DNA of 64,000 nucleotides from Pisaster brevispinus (GCA_023634235.1 JAMKCF010000007.1:1563001-1627000); one strand, 5' to 3'; numbered from the stretch's first letter, positions 10,261-21,411 are shown. Made by a program: numbers and translations. The notes: generated from the sequence alone by a model not told the origin.

Positions 10261-10707
10261 AAACGGGTTACAGTGCCCTGCGAAAATGCAGTAGTACTCA
10301 TGACTAGTCCTCGAACAAATAGTTGCACTTCTCATTTTGCATCAAGCACACTAATTCCCAGTTGGACCAGCCGCATTGAAATTACGCAACGAATTAAAGT
10401 GTAACCGGAAGTTGTGACCTCACTTAACCTTATTAATGTTGATCCAAAAATAGTAACTTTTAGTAATTAAACTGAAACGTTTGAAATCAGTCGCTCGGAC
10501 TTGGTTGTGGTGTAAGATAATTTTTTCAAGAAAAGCTTTAAAAATTCAATGGCTAGCCTATTAAATATTAAAAGTAAAAAAGAAGATTAGCTGTCAGAAA
10601 AATTACATAAATTTTGATTTCAAGACGCTAAGAAATGTTTTAAATAGTGAAATAATAATTGATTTATTATTCTTTATTTATTTTTGTTATTGACTTGTAT
10701 TATGGCG

Positions 10708-11409
10708 TAGTGTGGCACCCTTACCCTCTTGTTGGGTGCACCACAATAGACCTTATGCATTGACGTCATCCAGCCGCCATCTTAGAGGTAAACCGATGAT
10801 GTAACAATTGAAACGCACAGTTTTGTACGCGCGGCGCACAGGATTGGCCAATGAACAACCTCCTTTTGACCTCTAGGCGAGGGCGCCCTACTCAAATGAC
10901 GTCATGTGCACAAGTCTATAATTTTTTTTTTTTTTAAATACCATATGGCACATAATGCTAGATGCTAAATTATTATTCAAAAATACTCCCAAATAAATCT
11001 GGAAAGTCTCTCAGCCTCTATTAAACCAATCAGATATGTTTTCTGACAACTTAACTTCAGACTTCTTTTCAATTTTTTGCAGGTCAGCCGTTTGCTTATA
11101 ACCCAAAAAAGTAACACCCCAAAAAATGTTGTTTTTTCCCCGACCGACTTGCTGCCAGTTTTATGAAACATCCTTCCTCTTCACAAGCCAAAATAGGACC
11201 AACTTTAAACCCTAAATTTATCCAAGAATCCTCAAATTTTGAAGCAATAATTTGTTTTAAATACAAAAAAACACACAGGTTGTGACAAATTATCATAATG
11301 AAACAATATTTTGATTGCATGACCCCAAAGCGTTATTAGTCAAAAATACCTGGGTTTACAAACAATTATATTAGTTTGGTGCATGAATGTTGGCCGATTT
11401 AGTGCACCC
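10708..11409. mobile_element. MITE-like element bounded by GGGTGCACCACA / TAGTGCACCC motifs
   Basis: Termini resembling GGGTGCACCACA (10733) and TTTAGTGCACCC (11398-11409) bracket a segment whose interior at about 10965-11200 matches the interior of the next element (about 11450-11665). A second, unrelated MITE at 10746-10919 is nested just inside the left end. No transposase is present. Confidence 0.5.
10746..10919. mobile_element. Nested 174-bp MITE with TGACGTCAT-containing terminal repeats
   Basis: Imperfect ~24-bp terminal inverted repeats: ATAGACCTTATGCATTGACG at the left and, in complement, ATAGACTTGTGCACATGACG at the right. The interior includes CAGCCGCCATCTTAGAGG. Confidence 0.6.
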
Positions 11410-11412
11410 TGT

Positions 11413-11687
11413 GGGTGTACCACACTAAATAAACTCCCATAGTAACCAACGCTAAATCCTAAATATCCAAAAATACTCAAAAGAATTTAGTTTTGTCTCT
11501 TAGCCTCTTGAAAAACCAATCAGATATGTTTTTCTGAAAACTTAATTAGATTTCTTTTCAATTTTTGGTAAATCAGCCGTATGGATTTTTTGCTAATTAC
11601 CCTAGAAAAAAACGAAAATGTGTTTTTTCCAAAACCGACTCGCAGCCAGTTTTCATCAGATACTCTTTTATTTAGTGTGGTGCACCC
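11413..11687. mobile_element. 275-bp MITE with 17-bp terminal inverted repeats
   Basis: The left end at 11413-11429 (GGGTGTACCACACTAAA) and right end at 11671-11687 (TTTAGTGTGGTGCACCC) are complementary with one mismatch. The interior matches about 215 bp of the preceding element, including CCAATCAGATATGTTTT and CAGCCAGTTTT, so the two are related copies lying head to tail. Confidence 0.7.
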
Positions 11688-12332
11688 CTCTGGTGTCATT
11701 GTTTTTAGTATAGCGCCCTCTGCTTGTGAGCAGTAGCCTCATCGGTAGCCTGAACATCTGACGTCACAGTTCGTGGTTCGTGAATAACGCCAGATGCCAG
11801 GTGCTTCAAACCTGGCGGAATCCTGCCAGATGCACCTTTGACCTCGCATCCCATTCAAACGTGTACACACATTACACTTGATAAAATACATACATTATGC
11901 ACACGCAGCAGCAGACGCCTGATATTACAGTTAACTGCTGGTGTATGTAGGTGAAAAACTGTACGTCACTTCGGGGCAGACCAAACATACCGCAGAAGTA
12001 GAAATATTACGTCACTGCAAGTTTATCTACTGATATCATTGGTCCTGTAAGAACAGTGCCTGGGGACCAGTCTACCATAGCGGAGGTTCGCATGGTCAGC
12101 GCCTAATCCAAAGGCGCAGGGATGGGCTGCCTTATACACATGCGCACTTGGACCATTCCCCCGACCTAATAACCCTCAGTTACCTCTTCCTGTTTACAAA
12201 AGATTCGACTATCAATAAAAGTTTAGCCCTATTCTGTAAATCTGTTGCAAACAATTATTGCTATTGTTTGCCTTGTACTAAAAATGGGGTCCCATCATTC
12301 TTGCTGTGGTATAAAAAAGATTGCTGACATAA
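11688..12332. other. Intergenic stretch
   Basis: No supported gene. It contains a TAGCGCCCTC word at 11711-11720 that recurs seven times across the window. Confidence 0.5.
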
Positions 12333-12554
12333 GCCAATGAGCCTCATCGAGTGTGTACATGTTGCCCCGACTGCAGTACAATCGATCATTCCCATCATGC
12401 ATCATTACATCTTGAACAAGAATTAGCTGTACAAATTCATCAGCCCATCCCAGCGGTCTTGGATGAGACAGGTGAGGCCGAGCGGGAAGAGTGGCGCTGT
12501 TTGTACAGTAAAATGAAACAGCATAATGTGTTGGCTGCAGATTGTGCCGAGTGA
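12333..12554 (+). CDS. Candidate terminal exon with Cys/His-rich start, unknown protein
   Basis: After a possible acceptor (GACATAAG) an open frame of ~74 codons reads through H-R-V-C-T-C-C-P-D-C and H-S-H-H to TGA at 12554. It has protein-like composition: an acidic helix-like segment with E-A-E-R-E-E-W and a C-x-C-C-x-x-C cluster that could bind metal. I found no other exons of such a gene nearby. It could be the last exon of an unseen gene, an exapted fragment or chance. Confidence 0.25.
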   Translation, partial: ANEPHRVCTCCPDCSTIDHSHHASLHLEQELAVQIHQPIPAVLDETGEAEREEWRCLYSKMKQHNVLAADCAE

Positions 12555-12699
12555 GGGCGCTATATTGACCCCAAGAAGATAATCATGGGCAATGAGGTTA
12601 TTATTATTATTATGTTTTGTTTTGTTTTATTTTCAAATCCAAATAGATGCAGAATGTAAGTAACATTATTTTATCCCCGAACGAAGATATTGACAAAAT

Positions 12700-12795
12700 A
12701 AGGAGACCGCCAGTATTAGGACAAGATAACTTGGTAGAGCGCCGGCACGTTAAATCTGAGGGTCACAGGCTCAAATCGCACTCTAGTCAACTCTA
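12700..12795 (+). mobile_element. tRNA-derived SINE head (copy S3)
   Basis: Leader GGAGACCGCCAGTATTAGG, then a tRNA-like segment with A-box-like ACTTGGTAGAGCGCC and B-box-like AGGCTCAAATC, then CTAGTCAACTC. It belongs to the same subfamily as S2 and S4. Downstream it runs into CCGAAACCATCTTTG, which recurs near 30040. Confidence 0.55.
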
Positions 12796-12867
12796 AATTA
12801 CATTTTGGGGTTTCTGCTATCTGCCGAAACCATCTTTGTTTTCGTTGATTTTGAACTTGAGTTGAAC

Positions 12868-13015
12868 TTGTATAGCGCCCTCCTGGAGAGTCCTGGAATT
12901 ATTAAAATACGGAAGCTTTCAAACTTAAGGAATATGATGATAAGTTAAGATAATAAAAAAGGGACGCGTTAAAAGGATATTAAAAAATGAAATAAATACG
13001 GAAGCGTCAAAGGAG
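12868..13015 (+). repeat. Dispersed repeat, copy 1 (partner at 30327-30485)
   Basis: Shared blocks in the same order: TGAACTTGTATAGCGCCCTC, TATTAAAATACGG, and AATACGGAAGCGT. No ORF. It probably belongs to a SINE or MITE body that I cannot name. Confidence 0.6.
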
Positions 13016-13087
13016 TCAAAGGGGTCAAGGGTTTTTGTTGCAGCAACGCCTTGTAGCAGCGCCGCGCCGGGGCAGGCCGCGCACCTG

Positions 13088-13136
13088 CGTTTTGCGTTTT
13101 GCGTTTTTTGCGTTTCCAGTTTCCAGTTTCCAGTTT
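13088..13136. repeat. Short tandem repeats (TTTGCG)n and (TTTCCAG)n
   Basis: Three to four TTTGCG-type units are followed directly by three CCAGTTT units. Confidence 0.8.
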
Positions 13137-14198
13137 TAAAAGTTGCTCGTATTTCGTACTTCGTTTTTCTGATGTGGAAAAATAATTTGTTAAACAAAAA
13201 CAATAATAAAACAATACAAAACTTGCTGCGATTCAAACCAGGTCTTGCAGAATGCACTACCACGAACTTGTCATCGTATCCAGTTGCGCAGACTGTTCTC
13301 CCGGTAAAAATTGTATGTTTGTGTATAACGCAGAACATTAAGTCTTAGGAAGACAAAAATAGTACACCGGGATTTAATCTATGAGCCAAAGAGTTGCACA
13401 AGTCTAGTTATAATAGTGTTTTCATGAGCAATAATAATTTTACCGAAACAATTCAATTGCTTTCTAAAAATGAACTGCCAGGTAAGATCTCATTATGCTG
13501 AAATATAAAGTTTGAATAAAAATCCGTTTGTTTTTTTGCGACATTTCATATAAAAATCAGACAAAATAATTTTACATACTTCTTTTTTCCGTATTTTGCA
13601 GCCTGACTATGCCTATAAGTAAACTTCTGAATAGAAACTCCAGATACATTTTATAAAATGAATAATTTATTGTTTTGTAATGTCTGTGTTTATCAATTTT
13701 TTTATTTATTTATTTTTTAATCAGCTGAGCCTTTGAAGCGCACTCAGAATATCAGTTTCGGTAAACAACAAAACTAAGTGCAGTATAAGATAAATATAAA
13801 AAAAGTATTAATAATAATAATTAATGACGTTATTCGCACAAAGGCTATACAAAATTTAAAATGAAAAAAAAAAATCAATTTAACGAATCTTTTTTCATAG
13901 CTTTACCAATAATTCACAAGTTTGGAAGAATGATTTCGCATGTTAAAGACAAAACTTCACCACAAAAAACGCAGTATTTATTCCTCGTTATCAATGTCAA
14001 CTTTACAAAACAGTTGTTAATTTTTCTGTGAAGACTTTGTAGTTTTCTTAAAGTTTGATTTGAGTAGAAAAAGAGCTATGGAGAGCAGTGTGTTTCAGCT
14101 ATTGCCTCGAACTTGTCTCTATAGTTTGTATGAGGAAGAGTTAAAATCATCCACCGCGTGGTTTATAAACTCCCCTCCCTCAGCTTACCCTCGGTCTT
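13137..14198. other. AT-rich intergenic DNA and 3' flank of the broken Ig receptor
   Basis: No supported gene. A minus-strand AATAAA (TTTATT at 13977-13982) is a candidate polyadenylation signal for the Ig receptor copy that ends at 14199. Confidence 0.45.
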
Positions 14199-15705
14199 CT
14201 AGTATCCAATGTCAGCATGAGTAGTCGCTGCATCTGGGTTGATGATTCTTGCCGAGCCTCGCGATAGATCCAAGTCAGCGTAATGAAGACTTTCATCAGT
14301 AACACTGCCGTCCTCAACGCTGTTTTCTGTCTGCTCTGGTGCTGCAGGGGCTCGGGTCGTGGTGCTTGTTTCTGCCTGTTTGGAGACATGGTACGGAATG
14401 ACGCGAGGGGGTCTCTGACCGGATGGTTGACGGTCAACGACGCGTCCTGATACCGGCAAATCCTTCACAGCGACGGTTGATTTCTGATGCTCAGACGGAG
14501 TTTCATCTTTGGAATAAATACTCAAGGTCTGAGCTGTGTCTGTTCCACAATTCAGCTTTGATCCATCCTTCCCGCGTCTGGAGACTTTCCAAGATGCTAC
14601 TCCAGTGGAAGTTGCGCCCAAAGTCTTACTTTTGGCGCAACGTTTATCCACCAAAGCATACATAGATTCTGCCTGTCCAGTAGCTGTGTGCCTCAGGGAC
14701 TCAACTGACCTCTGACCTGCAAAGCTAGTGTGGTCAGTTTCTTGATCACACCTCGGAGTGTCTCTGTGCAGTTGGGTTTTTGATCTGGTTTGAGATCGTC
14801 CTCTGAAGACAAGAAAGTACAGGATGATTACAATGAGGAGAATGAGTAAAATACCGGCTACAGGCCAGCCTGCTAAGATGACGGTAGAGACTTCTGGACC
14901 TCGAGATGGAACTGGTTCTGACGTCACAGTGGTTTTCATGACTTTCTCGTCTTTATGCACAAACAACAAGTCACTGTGTCTTTTCCCTGTCCATGACGAT
15001 GAACCATTGTGTACTGTACATTGGACCCTGGAACCATTCATCTCTAATCCCAACCTAAGCATTGTCATGGTCGTCTTGTTATTGTGAAATTCAATCCTAG
15101 TATTATTCTCCAACAATTCTTTCCATTCATAGCTTCCCTGTGTTTTCACATCCCAAGTGTATTCCAGACCGTGCTTGTCGAGTGGTTGCGTGTGGCAACT
15201 GAAGAAGGCATTTTCACCCGCGTATCTATCAATCCGCGACGGTAAGACAGTAGTGTCTATCGGATCAGTAATAGTAAATCTTGCTACTTTGGAATACCCA
15301 TCGTTGATAAAGCAACTGTAATATTTTCCATCTACTGGTTTAATGTCTTCTATACTTAAAGTCCATGTGCAGTCGCTATACCTCTCTCTACCGGTAAAGT
15401 TTCTAGAAACCTCGGTGCCGTTAAAAAGGGTTCTATCCCATGTCGGTGTTATTTTTATACTTTTCACACCAGGAAAAGGAATCTCATGTATTTTTTAACA
15501 TGACTAATAAATAAACTATTGAACTATTGAACTATTGAACTATTTTGAGACCGCGTTGCCAGTTTACAATCAGATGCCCTGGTGTACAGCAGCTGTAGGA
15601 TGCATCTCCTCCACGTATGGCGAGGGTGTCAACTGGGTGAGTCTGGAAAAGTGTAGCCTCACCCAACCCGCAGATCGACGTCATAACAAGAATTAGCAGA
15701 AGCAT
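14199..15705 (-). pseudogene. Two-Ig, ITIM-type receptor, copy 1, disrupted by an insertion in Ig domain 1
   Basis: Paralogue of the gene at 19512-21350. The start codon (15705), signal peptide and first half of Ig1 (through W-Q-R-G-L-K) read openly to about 15541. A short insertion at 15471-15543 then brings in TAG, and the frame resumes downstream without an ATG. The rest is open for about 420 codons: end of Ig1 (Y-Y-S-C), Ig2, transmembrane helix, and a conserved tail with S-M-Y-A-L-V and L-H-Y-A-D-L. The third motif of the intact copy is lost because its Tyr codon TAT is CAT (His) at 14217-14219. The tail also ends earlier, at G-Y. The tail is otherwise well kept, so inactivation may be recent. 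Splicing out of the insert cannot be excluded, though it has no obvious GT-AG pair. Confidence 0.75.
15471..15543 (+). mobile_element. Short retroelement 3' tail with (ACTATTGA)n, flanked by imperfect target duplication
   Basis: The 73-bp insert has ACATGACTAATAAATAAA followed by three copies of CTATTGAA, the look of a non-LTR element 3' end in plus orientation. Flanks TTTTCACACC (15461-15470) and TTTTGAGACC (15544-15553) match at 8 of 10 positions, as an aged target-site duplication would. Removing insert plus one flank (83 bp) returns the receptor to one frame, which fits insertion into a formerly intact gene. Confidence 0.7.
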
Positions 15706-15767
15706 TGTAGCTGTTGATTATGTGTAGAATGAACGATGAAATAACAGCAAACTGCAGTCATCACGTT

Positions 15768-15775
15768 GATATAAA
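15768..15775 (-). promoter_or_regulatory. TATA box of Ig receptor copy 1
   Basis: TTTATATC on the minus strand, 63 nt before the ATG. The same word sits at the same distance in the intact paralogue. The ~70 nt between TATA and ATG are well conserved between the two copies (for example GCTGTTATTTCATCG). Confidence 0.6.
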
Positions 15776-16140
15776 ATCAATAAAAAACAGGGACAAACAA
15801 ACTTAACTAAAGTACGCAGAATTACGCCTAGCAACGATTTGATTCCAAACCTAAATGATGTCATCCATAGATTATGTCATTCTTCAACTTAACCAAAACA
15901 TCAGTCCGTTTTTTGAAGATTGCTTTTTTGTTTACTTGTTTTGCTCTCTACATCTTCCTGGTCCCCCCCCCCCAAACCACAAATCATTTTAAGGCCGATT
16001 GGTTAGCGGGGGGGGGGGTGGTCTGAATGGTCTGAAGTTTTAATTCCCCTTCTGACCATAAACCTGATATAATTACAAATCTAGGCTTAACCACTCTTCT
16101 TAAAATAATGAGTAAACTTATGAAATGGCCTGACGTTTGT

Positions 16141-16200
16141 ATGTTAGCAGCGTCTTCGAAGAGAAAGACTCTGCTAGGGTCGAAACGTCGGGACACTAAC
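16141..16200 (+). mobile_element. Retroelement-tail fold with GAAACGTC, hammerhead-like, degenerate
   Basis: GACTCT-GCT-AGGGTC forms a 6-bp hairpin directly followed by GAAACGTC (16182-16189). An outer stem pairs GTCT (near 16152) with GGAC (16191-16194). The CUGANGA box is broken (CTTCGAAGA). A close relative is at 48061-48110. Confidence 0.35.
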
Positions 16201-19200
16201 TATGATTTGCATTTATATCATCCGTCTTTATAGTTGGTAAGCAGTTTGCGACAGCCATATATATTCGTCAATTAAATAATCGTATACAGTTCCTTAGTAC
16301 TTATATTTGTTCGTAAGTTCTTAATAGTTTGACACTTCAACACGTTCATTGTAAAATATTTAAGTCTGTGGGAAGCTTTTCATGGGGCACCAAGGCCAAG
16401 ACCAGGGCAACAGAGATCCGTCTCGTTGCCTCCCTCAGCCCTTCGTTCTTGATGCACCTCATTATATACAAACTACAGATTAATAATAAAAAAAACAGTC
16501 ACAAAGTTGAGAACGATGAATAAGTATTGAATGTTTACGTCAAATTAGATTGATAAAAGATTCACCTCAGTGACAGATTGAAGATGATTCTGAATTCTGG
16601 TGAGGGTTGTTTGTATAGTGTCTTCAATCTTCACAGACAGCAATCTTTGAGACATGTTTTTCAGTCCAAGACGTTGAGGTTACATCAATAATACCAGTCT
16701 GAGTAAAACGAACCTCGTATTCTCTTCGTTTCTCGTTAAGGACGTTGAAATACTCTTATATTGATAGTAATACTTGTTTATTTTGACGTCACAGCACAAG
16801 TGTTTTGCCAACCAAGGTTGGAAAACAATGGGAAGCCCCAAAACAGATAGCCACAGTTTGTAATAATTTTAAACATCTATTGAAAAAAGCGTTGAACGTC
16901 TTGGAAACCAAAGAACCCGGAGTGTTGTATTTATTATTTGGAAGTTGGCAAAATTGGTGAATTTTGTCCCAACATCTTTATAACAAGATTGAATGTTTTG
17001 CCAACATTCGGTCGTCCATGCCAACCAGAGCGGTTTGTTTATCCACAATATAAAGTTATTCAAAAGGATTTTCGCTGTTTTTTTTCCTCGTTTACAAACC
17101 GTAAAAAAATCAGCATAATTTCTGCTTTATTTTGATGTCCTAAGACTTCAATGTTTGTCATTCATTATGACTTGAGGAAGTATTTTGTCATCTTTGGTTC
17201 ACACAAAAACCACTTTCGCATTTCCTTAAGTCAGTCGTTCATCTCGGTGTTGTATTTTCTCCTAACTTAGCCACAGTGTCTGATGATGACGTCACATCAC
17301 ACGCTCTGCTTCCATAAGACAATACAAGAACACTCAAGACAACTGGATACATTCTTCAACTCAATTGAAGTAAAGACTGGGTCAAACCTAACCTGAAAGG
17401 AATGTCATCCTTGACAGAACATGATACACTAGAAATTTTCAATCTTAATAATAGTATTATCATTTATTCAAAAGCAATAACATTTATTTAATTTTGATCT
17501 AACTTTCTTCCTTATTATTTGTATCTTGACTTCCTTGTTTTGTTTTCTCATCGCGGCTTAGTGAACGTGGTAGTCCAATAAGTGTTTTTCTTTTTGTATA
17601 ACTGATCCATAGTGAAATTTTTTCAAACTTGTTAAATCCTAAGTTTTGGTTCATTCGAAAGAACATTTTGATCTACAAGACAAGTCTTCAGTAAAACTTG
17701 TAGATTACATGAGTAAAACGAATAAGAAGAGATGAAATAAAAAGACAACTTCCAAAAGCAAGAGTTAAGCATAGACACGTGAACGATATGGAAGCCTGTT
17801 TAAACATTGTGCAAATTAAACATGTTTTAAATGAATTTAAAATAATATAAATATGCAATACATTCAATTCAACAAAGGTTACGGTATGTTTTATTGTTAA
17901 ATAGACAAATTATTATTAAATAGTTACAGAATCCAACCGTGTTGGGAAATTCGTAATCTAAACGCTTTTTGCTTTTGTAATTACATGTTGTTTTCCGTAA
18001 CAGATATCGTAATATGAAATAAACAAAACTCTTTAATTTAGAAGTCTGAAAGCTTACTGATTATGAAGTTTATACTAAAAAACATTTTTCTGTGAAATGT
18101 TTCCTTCTGAAATGAAGTCATATTCGAAGAAAACCTAGAAACCTAAAAACGCAACAGCTGATTCTGGTTATTACATTTACATGCTGAAAATTGGGCATAA
18201 TTTTTAATAATTTCACGAGTCAGGTTTGTTACTATACACGTATTCAGTTGATCACAAAAAAACATGAACACTGTCAGCGACTACTTTGTCAGCTCTACAA
18301 AGCCTATATCATTGAAGTGAATTTTCTTGAATAAACAATAGTTACCAGCTCATTGCTATATCCACGTGCGTCATGGATTCTTATGAACTGAAACATAAGA
18401 ATGTGTTATTATTATTGGTAAATATTTCGGTTACAGACATACTTGGTTCTAATGAAACAGTATGCTTCAGTTTACAAAAAGTATTGGTCTCTCTTTGTTC
18501 AAATACACTAAATAGAATGTTATTAAAAATAAGAAATGTAAAATATTAAATATGTAATGGAATATAACATGCTTCGGGGAGGGTGGGGGGGTAAGGGCCG
18601 AGATTACGGTCATCAAAAAAATCCTGATTAATGTGGGGTAATCACAAGCCTGCAGAGTGCTTAGGAAAAGGTGCCGAATTGATGGAAGTGTTCTTTTTTA
18701 TGCTATTAATTCAAACTGAGGAAAAAACTTCAAAATGGTCAATTTTGAGGCAGTACTGACATAACAGGATACGATTGCCCAAGTTTTTCTCACCAGATAT
18801 GGAAAGACCAATGTTGGCCCTAATCACAGCCGAAAGGAACATTTTCTGAGACCCCTGGCAAATTGACATTTTGAGGGCCAAAAATAGGGTAAAAATTTCG
18901 ATTTTGCAAGTTCTTAAAAAAAACATGCTCTAATGCATGTTGCGAAAATAGCATAAGGGTGAAATTTATAGCATTAATTTTGTTTCTCAAGTAAAGCCAA
19001 GGATGATACTTTGTAGTGATAAAGGTTTTATGAAATAATTTTGCATTTTGGTAGGATGGAGTTATAAATGTTACCTAAAAACCAGTTTTTCATACCCCAA
19101 AATCGGCCTAAAATGCCACAAACACAAAATGAGCTGTTACCATGGCAACGGGCTTCTTATGGATTTGAAAGGTCGATTTTGTTTACTTGTATCCCAAGTC

Positions 19201-19336
19201 CCTTCCACCCACAAAGTATTAACAAAATTGATTTTTTGACCGTGGACACATATATATTAAGTATTTACGTGAAATGACACTTAAGTTCTTATTGTTGCGT
19301 AGTTTGTTTATGAAATAGTGGTTGACTCTGAACTTC
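16201..19336. other. Intergenic region between the two Ig receptor copies
   Basis: AT-rich, without a supported gene. A block at about 18039-18115 (TCTGAAAGCTTACTGATT and on) resembles one unit of the 2.4-kb minisatellite. Confidence 0.45.
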
Positions 19337-19342
19337 TTTATT
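19337..19342 (-). promoter_or_regulatory. Candidate polyadenylation signal of Ig receptor copy 2
   Basis: AATAAA on the minus strand, about 170 nt past the stop codon. Confidence 0.45.
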
Positions 19343-19511
19343 TCAACGCTCTAAGCGCCCCTTTTAAAATAATTCAGATTCAGAAAAACATTTACATTCC
19401 AATATTTCGACTTTATAGAGTAGTAAGCATTTTTGAATAATCGAGAGTTGATTTTGAGCTTAAAGACATATTGTCTTTTTGAGGCGAGGTTTTCCCCCTA
19501 ACCCGGAAGAT

Positions 19512-21350
19512 TTACAGCACCTTCTTGTATCCAATGTCAGCATAAACCGTCTCCTCCTCCGTGTGGATGATTCTTGCCGATCCTTCCGATAGATCCAAGT
19601 CAGCGTAGATCAGACCTTCCACATTCCTCTGTCTCGGGTCATCCTTGACGAGACTGTCCTCACCACGGTCTGCCGTCTGCTCTAGCTCGGCCTGGGTTTG
19701 GACCGCGGTGCTCGCTCGGCGTTTGAAGAGATGGTACGGAATGACGCGAGGGGGTTTCTGACCGGACGGTTGAAGGTCTATAACGCGTCCTGCTATCGGC
19801 AAATCCTTCACAGCGACGGTTGATTTCTCGTGCTCAGACGGCATTTCATGTTTAGAATAAGTACTCACGGTCTGGGCTGTGTCTTTTTCGAAATTCAGCT
19901 TCGGTCCTCCCTTCCCAACTCCAGAGACATTCCAAGATGCTTCTTCAGTGGAAATGGTGCCAAATGTCTTACGTTTATCCACCACAGCATACATGGACTC
20001 TGGATGATTCTGTTTATCATTCCGTTTCTCCTCCCCATCCTTGACTGACTCATCAGTTTCAGTGGACAGAGGTTTGTCCACATCGTCTTGATCATGTTTT
20101 GTCTCTGCCTGCTGGTGTAAGTTCGATGACACTACCACAGTAACTGTTTCTCTCGGGGACTGAACTGACCTCTGACCTGCTGAGCTTGTGGGGTCAATTT
20201 CTTGAACACACCTTGGAGTGTCTCCGTGCAGCTGAGTTTCTGATATCCCGTCTGCAGCACTTTCTCCTCCATCATCTTGAGGTGTTTGAGATATACGTCT
20301 ACCAATAGTCTTGGATTGAGATCGTCCTTTGAAGACAAGAAAGTACAGGAGGATTACAATGAGGAGAACTAAGAAACCAGCTCCTACAGCTCCTCCTACT
20401 AAGATGACTGTGGAGTCATTAGATCCTGAATAAGGGTTGGTACGGTCAGGATCTAGATCTTGCTTCTTGGTCGGTGAAGGGGATGAGGTCTGGGGGACAG
20501 ATGGTGTAGACTGTCGATCTAGCAGCTCACTCGTTATGCGTTCAGCGTCGTTAATTAGAGGAGGATCGGTGAGTGTTGGTTCCACTGTCACCAAGTCTGT
20601 TGTAGTTTCAATGGTTTTGTCATTCGGTGAAACACTTATCCTACCAACGCTTCTGTTCCATTTGAATGACGTAGATCCCTTAATACTCATTCCACATCTC
20701 ACCTTAGAACCATTCATCCCCATATCTAACCTCAATGTCATGTTCTTCCCATCCTCTTTAAAATCAACCATCCGGTCTTTCTTCTCTATTCTTGACCAAG
20801 ATGTGTCTTTCATTTGTATATACCAACTGTATTGTAAGTCATACGTTGTAAATCGACTAGTCTGGCAACGAAAGGTTGCATTTTGACCCACATATCTCTT
20901 AATCTGAGACGGTATGACAGTAGTGATTATCGGATCAACTACAGTCAGTCTCGCTACTCGGGAGTATTCATCCGCCCTTTGTAAAGACGGTTTCACCTTG
21001 CTGACATAGCAGCTGTAATATCTGCCGCCATCGGTTTGAGCCACATTCCATATGTTTAAAGTCCAGGTACAGCCAGAAGAATAGACGGTGTACCTCTCCA
21101 TCCCTGTGAAATGTCTATAAGTTGAGTTGCCGCTAAAAATGAAACTATTGTTTTCTGATGCGTTGATCACTCCTCGTTGCCAGCGTAACTCATAAGTTGC
21201 TCCATTTGCTCTACATAGTATTTGTTGTAGAGTGCAACTGAAGGATACACTTCCTCCCGGTATGGCGAGGGTGTCATCTGGGTGAGTCTGGAAAAGTGTC
21301 GCCTCACCCAACCCACAGATCGAAGTCATAACAAGAATAAGCAGAAACAT
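19512..21350 (-). CDS. Intronless two-Ig receptor with ITIM/ITSM-type tail, intact copy
   Basis: 612 residues in one exon. Signal peptide 1-17. V-type Ig1 about 20-137 (C39, W57, Y-Y-S-C114, plus extra Cys46 and Cys94). Ig2 about 140-241 (C162, W176, C219). Ser/Thr/Pro stalk about 245-312. Transmembrane helix about 314-340. The 270-residue tail holds three tyrosine motifs: S-M-Y454-A-V-V, L-I-Y582-A-D-L and T-V-Y603-A-D-I. The first two fit the ITIM consensus (S/I/V/L-x-Y-x-x-L/V/I) and the third fits the ITSM (T-x-Y-x-x-V/I). This membrane-distal pair, 21 residues apart, is the layout of vertebrate inhibitory immune receptors that recruit SH2 phosphatases. A proline-rich P-S-G-Q-K-P-P-R-V-I-P-Y segment is conserved in copy 1. 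The role as an immune-type surface receptor is inferred. The ligand is unknown. Confidence 0.85.
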   Translation of the reverse strand: MFLLILVMTSICGLGEATLFQTHPDDTLAIPGGSVSFSCTLQQILCRANGATYELRWQRGVINASENNSFIFSGNSTYRHFTGMERYTVYSSGCTWTLNIWNVAQTDGGRYYSCYVSKVKPSLQRADEYSRVARLTVVDPIITTVIPSQIKRYVGQNATFRCQTSRFTTYDLQYSWYIQMKDTSWSRIEKKDRMVDFKEDGKNMTLRLDMGMNGSKVRCGMSIKGSTSFKWNRSVGRISVSPNDKTIETTTDLVTVEPTLTDPPLINDAERITSELLDRQSTPSVPQTSSPSPTKKQDLDPDRTNPYSGSNDSTVILVGGAVGAGFLVLLIVILLYFLVFKGRSQSKTIGRRISQTPQDDGGESAADGISETQLHGDTPRCVQEIDPTSSAGQRSVQSPRETVTVVVSSNLHQQAETKHDQDDVDKPLSTETDESVKDGEEKRNDKQNHPESMYAVVDKRKTFGTISTEEASWNVSGVGKGGPKLNFEKDTAQTVSTYSKHEMPSEHEKSTVAVKDLPIAGRVIDLQPSGQKPPRVIPYHLFKRRASTAVQTQAELEQTADRGEDSLVKDDPRQRNVEGLIYADLDLSEGSARIIHTEEETVYADIGYKKVL

Positions 21351-21411
21351 TGTAGCTGTTGATACGTGTAGAATGAGCGATGAAATAACAGCAAACTGCA
21401 GTCTTTACATT

